Positions 37,701-43,700 of a stretch of 56,725 bases of DNA are shown one piece after another; the first letter of the stretch is position 1; every line of letters begins with the position of its first letter. Source of the stretch: Bacteroidales bacterium (lineage in GTDB: Bacteria > Bacteroidota > Bacteroidia > Bacteroidales > Tenuifilaceae); NCBI GenBank assembly GCA_020636835.1, contig JACJXC010000001.1:1-56725 (forward strand). The letters are read 5' to 3'. Below the pieces are notes generated by a model. That model was not told the DNA's origin and made no database searches. It was given only the letters and a program-made list of their open reading frames with translations. A program made the translations under genes and the position numbers.

Positions 37701-40700
37701 ACTCCACCTGCCAATTATGTAGGTACTGTAACGTTGACACTGACCTCCGATGCATCGGGTGGCTGCGATCCGGTTACTGACACAAAAAAGGTCACAGTTG
37801 TGCCTCCGACATCGTTTGACGGTTGCCTCGCTTTGGCAGGATGGCCTTTAACCGGAACAAACTCCAATGGTTCAAAGGATGATAGTGAAGAACCTTGCCT
37901 TGTAACAATTGTCGGCAGCGATAACTTAAGTGGAAATCCTGGTAACACAAACATAACACATTGCACCGGAGCCGGTAATGTTTCCTTTGACTGGACTTTC
38001 CTTGCACCACCAAACAAAATTGTATGGCACCAGGAAGATCAAATGGCCGGTGGAAGAACTTCCAATACCAACCTCCGCGTAAATCGGCCAAACAATGTTG
38101 CTGCGGGAGATTTGATTATTATAACTGTCCATGTAAACGGGAACACCACGATAAATACCCCTTCAGGGTTTACTGCCGTTTCAGCAAATACAGACAGCAG
38201 GAACAATTCTGTGAGGGTGGCCAGTTTCTGGAAGATTGCCACGGCGAGCGAGCCGGCAAACTATAATTTTACGACAACGGGAACCAATTTGGATTCCAGC
38301 GACAGGATTTATGCCAGCCGCATTACCGGGCACAATGTCAGTTCCCCTATTGGAAATTCGGCAGGGCTTACGCAAGATTTCGCCGCTAATGGAGCCCAGG
38401 GTTACAGATCGATTACGATTCCGTCTATTAACACGGCCGTCAATTCCATGCTGGTAACTTCCATTGCCATGGATATTAACGGGGGCAGTGCAATAGAATT
38501 CCTGAATGCGCCCATCGGTACCACCACCATGTATTATACCGACGATGAAACGGCGGCGAGGGTTTCTACGGCAACGGTTTCGGGGAATACAGGCGCAAAG
38601 AGTTTCCAATGGCCCAGCTACAATACCCGCAACCGAAATGCCGTTTATGCCGCAGCCCAGATGTTTGCAATCAACCCCGCAACCAATGAAAAAGATGAAG
38701 CATATTTTCTTGTAAACGGAACACCTACTTTACTGGGCAATACCAACGGCGCTTCGGGAAGCAGAACTGTTTCCGTTGCCAGTGGTGACGAATTTGGTTT
38801 CAGAGTTGGAACTCTTACAAATACCGGCGGACCAGGAAGACTTATCATTTATAACCTCACTATGCCAAATGATACTCCGGTTCTTACTGGTTCCGATTCG
38901 ATATTTGTAACCGATTGCCAAACCGACGCGTTTACCCCAACATTTGAGGACCCGACAGTTACCGACGATTGCGGTACACCCGTACTTAAAACCGGTTACC
39001 CAATTACTGATCCCGTTGTTTCAAATGATTGCAGCCGCACTCAAAAACGGACATGGATTTATGTTGATGACTGCGGACAGGAAAGCCTGCCATTTGAACA
39101 AACTGCAGTTTGGTCGGTGCTTGCCCCGATTACCCTGGGTTGCCCGGTAGATCCAGAACTCGAAGCCTGTACCGATCCTGCTGTTGTTACCATGAAGTAC
39201 AATGAATGGGTAGCAGGTTTTACAGCAACCGGCGGTTGTTCCCTCACAACTAATATTTATGCTGTTCCTCCACTGATTCTTGCCAACATTGCCTGCGGCG
39301 ACACGCTGACTTTCAAATTTATTGTTAACGATGATTGCGGACAAAAAGACTCCTGTACTTCAACCTTTACAGTGAAACCAATTACAACTTTGAATATATA
39401 TTGTCCGGCTGATACAATTATTGCAGGTTGCCAGGATACTGCTACAATCAGGGTTGCATATAATACCTGGAAGGCAAAATTCAGTTTCGATGGTGGTTGT
39501 GCTGATGTAACCGACAATATGGTTGATTTTCCGCCGCTTACCGATTTAAGTTGTGGTGGCAGGCTCGATTTTATTTATTCAGTAAATAATTCCTGCGGAC
39601 AATTTGCATCGTGTGCTTCCTCTTTTACAGTTGAACCACTTGCTGAGCTAAGTATTACTGTTCCGGCAGGTGTAAGTTTACCGCTTTGTTCAAGCACCAC
39701 CGATATTGAAGCGGCCTATAACTTATGGAAAACAGGTTTCAGCTATTCGGGCGGTTGTAATGTAACAACAAATATTGACCTGATTCCCGATCTGGGCGAC
39801 ATTACCTGTGGAGGAACAATTTCATTTGTATTTACAGCAGCAAACGGAAATTCAAATTGCGAAGATATTCAGCAGGACTCATCAACCTTTACAGTTGCCG
39901 AAGCTCCTGAATTAATTGTAAGTTGTCCTGTTGACCCAAATATTGAAGGTTGTTTGGGAATTCAGGCAATTACTGATGCTTATGACACATGGGTTGACGG
40001 TTTCCGTGCTTCAGGTGGTTGCAATATCACAACAAATATTGCATCAATTCCGCCGCTGGGAGATTTGGTTTGTAACGGCCAACTCACTTTTACATTTATT
40101 GTGGGAAATGATGAAAGCCTTTGCACCGACCACGTTGAATGTACCTCAACCTTTACCATTGGTGCCGCGCCTGATCTTGAAGTAATAGTTCCGGCTGATA
40201 CTGTAATTCAGGGATGCAATACAAGTCAGGGAGTAATTGATGCATTTAATGCATGGAAAACCCGCTTCACATATACAGGAGGTTGTAATGTTTCTGCTTC
40301 CGACCTTTCAGTTTATGATTTACCGAGTTCATGTGGCGGTACGGTAACAGTAATTTACACTGTTTGGGATAATTGCAGTCAGGCTGTTACCGATTCAGCC
40401 AAATTTACGCTCAACCCCGAATTTATCAGCGTAAATGCACCGCTTGATGAAATTCAGTCAGCCTGCCAGACCCAGACCGCAATTGATGACGCATTTGCAA
40501 TCTGGAAAGCCAAATTTAATTTTACTGGCGGATGCGGTACTATTGGCACCGATCTCACTGCATTCAACGCACCAAATGCCTGCGGCGGTACAATCGTTAT
40601 AAACTATTCGGCTCAGGATGTTTGCGGCCAGGTTGTTAATACTTCAGCAATTTTTACCATCGATGCACCGAGCGACGTTTTGCAGGAACCTTCATTTACA

Positions 40701-43700
40701 GTTCCGGCAGATATTACTATTTACAGGGATGGCGCCTGCGCCTATGACGCCGACCCCGCAATTACCGGCGTTCCGACCGATCTGGCTGATAATTGCACAC
40801 TTGCAGGAAACCTTACAATGGCCCACAATGATTCAATTGCAGCAGGTTCATGCAGCAGCGAAATAATTATTTACAGAAGGTGGATTGTTGCCGACAACTG
40901 TTTAAACGAAACTTCGAAAACACAAATAATAACAGTTCAGGATAATACACCTCCGGTAGTTGTTTGTGCGCCTGATGTAGACGGTGTTGCCGACAATGGC
41001 GAGTGCGATGCAACAAACGTTGTTTTGGGAACTTCAACCGCTACCGACAATTGCGCACTGGCTTCGTTTGTTGGTGTACGCAGTGATGGCTTACTCATTA
41101 CCGATCCTTTCCCGGTGGGTGTAACAACAATTACCTGGACTGCCACCGATTTATGCGGAAATTCTTCAAACTGTGTTCAAACCATTACTTTGATTGATGG
41201 TGTTACACAGCCGCCAACCATTACCTGTCCGGGCGATGTTGTTCAAAATGCCGGTCCAAATAATTGTTATCTCGAAAATGTTGCCATTGACAATCCTGTT
41301 GCTGACGACAACTGTGAAGTTGCTACAATTAGCTGGGTAATGACAGGCGCAACAACAGGTTCTTCACCATTAACCGGGTTTAATTATGTTGGCGGAGAAA
41401 CCTTTTACGTTGGCGTTACCGAAGTGGAATATACAGCTACCGACTCAGCCGGAAATTCTGCGACCTGTAAATTTTATGTTACAATTAAGGATGTTACTCC
41501 ACCTGTAATAAATCTTGGCTCTTGTGTTGATGTAACTGATAATGCAGCGCCAAACAACTGTTCAAAAGTACCTGAACCTTTGAATGACCCCGATTACTCA
41601 GATACCTGCTGGCCAAAAGATGACCTTATCCTGAGTTGGGAAATGACAGGCGCAACAACAGGCACCGGTTTTGGAACTGTTACCGATTCAGCATTTAATG
41701 TGGGGGTTACTACAGTTGTATATACTGTTGCTGATCCTGATGGTAACGAAGCAAACTGTTCTTTTACTGTTACTATACTTGATGTTACCGATCCTGTAAT
41801 TGATCTTTCAACCTGTGCTGATGTTTCTGAGGATGCTGATCCCGATAATTGCTCGAAAATACCTGCTGCAATTATGGATCCCACCTATTCTGACAATTGC
41901 TGGCCTGTAGCTTCACTTGTTTTAACCTATGAAATTACAGGTGTATCAACCGGAACCGGCACAGGCACTGTCACCGGCTTAACTTTCAATGTTGGGGTTT
42001 CAACCGTAACTTATACTGTAACCGATCCTGACGGAAATTCAGCAACCTGTTCGTTTACTGTAACAATTCTCGATGTTACTCCGCCTGTAATCGATTTAAC
42101 AAAGTGTGTTGATGTTACCGATGTGGCAGCTCCCGACAACTGTTCAAAAGTACCCGGAGATTTGGAAGATCCTGATTATTATGATACTTGCTGGCCTGTA
42201 GCCGACCTTACTTTAAGCTGGACAATGACAGGCGCTACAACCGGCAGTGGTTTTGGAACAGTAACAAATATGGCGTTTAATGTAGGTGTTACTACAGTTG
42301 TTTACACGGTTACCGATCCGGGTAATAACTCTGCCACCTGTTCGTTCACAGTTACTATTAAAGATGTTACACCGCCGGTAATTGGCATTGGTGGCTGCGA
42401 AGATGTTACTGACGTTACCGATGACGGCAACTGTGCAATGATTCCTGGCGATATTAATGATCCGGTTTATTCCGATACATGCTGGGATATCACTGATCTT
42501 ACAATTTCGTGGGAAATGACAGGTGCAACAAACCGCACCGGAAGCGGTTCGGTTAAAGGCGAATCGTTTAACGCGGGTGTAACAACTGTAACTTATACAG
42601 TAAGCGACCCCGATGGAAACGAAGCTTACTGCACGTTTACTGTTACAGTGATACCATATAATCCACCTCAGTTTACAGCAGGTTGTCCGCCAAATATTAT
42701 ATCGGCACCTAACGATCCCGGTCTTTGCGAAGCTGATTTAACAATTCCTGATCCAACGGTTGACGACCCTTGTAACATTGGATATACTGTCACAAACGAC
42801 CGCACCGGAACCGACAACGCAAGTGGTGTTTACCCGGTTGGCACAACCGAAGTGATCTGGACAATCACACCAACTGTTGGCAATCCAACAACCTGTACGC
42901 AAACCATAACTGTAACTGACACTGAACTTCCGGTTATTATCGACTGTCCTGTAACACGCGCTTATGTTGATTGCAGTGTTGCAGCAATTACAGGACCTGC
43001 ATTCTCGGCTACCACTGCCAACTCAAGTTATGCAGAATTTGCTGATGCTACAAACCTGGGTAATGCAACCGATAATTGCGGAATTGTTACAGTTACTTAT
43101 ATTGATGTTCAGTCAGGAAGCTGCCCGATTACGATTACCCGCACCTGGACAGTTTTTGACGCCGCCGGAAATTCAGCCACCTGCGACCAGACCATTACCA
43201 TCGACGATACTGAAGCGCCTGTTGTGGATTGCCCGACAGCAGGTTTCGAAACGCCATCGGATTTCGATTTGCCTTATGCAACTTATTCAATTCCGGCTTT
43301 TGATTACGATGACAATTGCACAGACAAAGCCGATATCCAAATTACCTGGACACTTTCGGGCGCAACAACCGACAGCGGAACCGGACTGATTCCAACTCCA
43401 TACCAGTTCAATTCGGGCATTACAACTGTTAGTTATGTGTTTACCGACCTTTGCGGAAATCCAACTCCCTGCGAATTTACAGTATTTGCGCTCTATCCGC
43501 CCGAGATTACCTGTTTACCGCCTGTAACTTTGAATACCGATGCAGGAGTTTGCTACAACCACATTGAAGCTGCCGATATTGATAATCCTGGAGTTCCGAC
43601 AAACGGCACAGGCGAAGTACTCGACTGGACATGGACTGTTTATGCGCCTGATGGCACAACTGTTCTTGGCACCGGAACAAGTACCGGCGTGAGCCCAACC

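Noticed and set aside
37106..37780. 224-codon ORF in another frame inside giant B
   Set aside because: Lies in the GC-richer region where stops are rarer; the giant frame carries clear domain homology across it.
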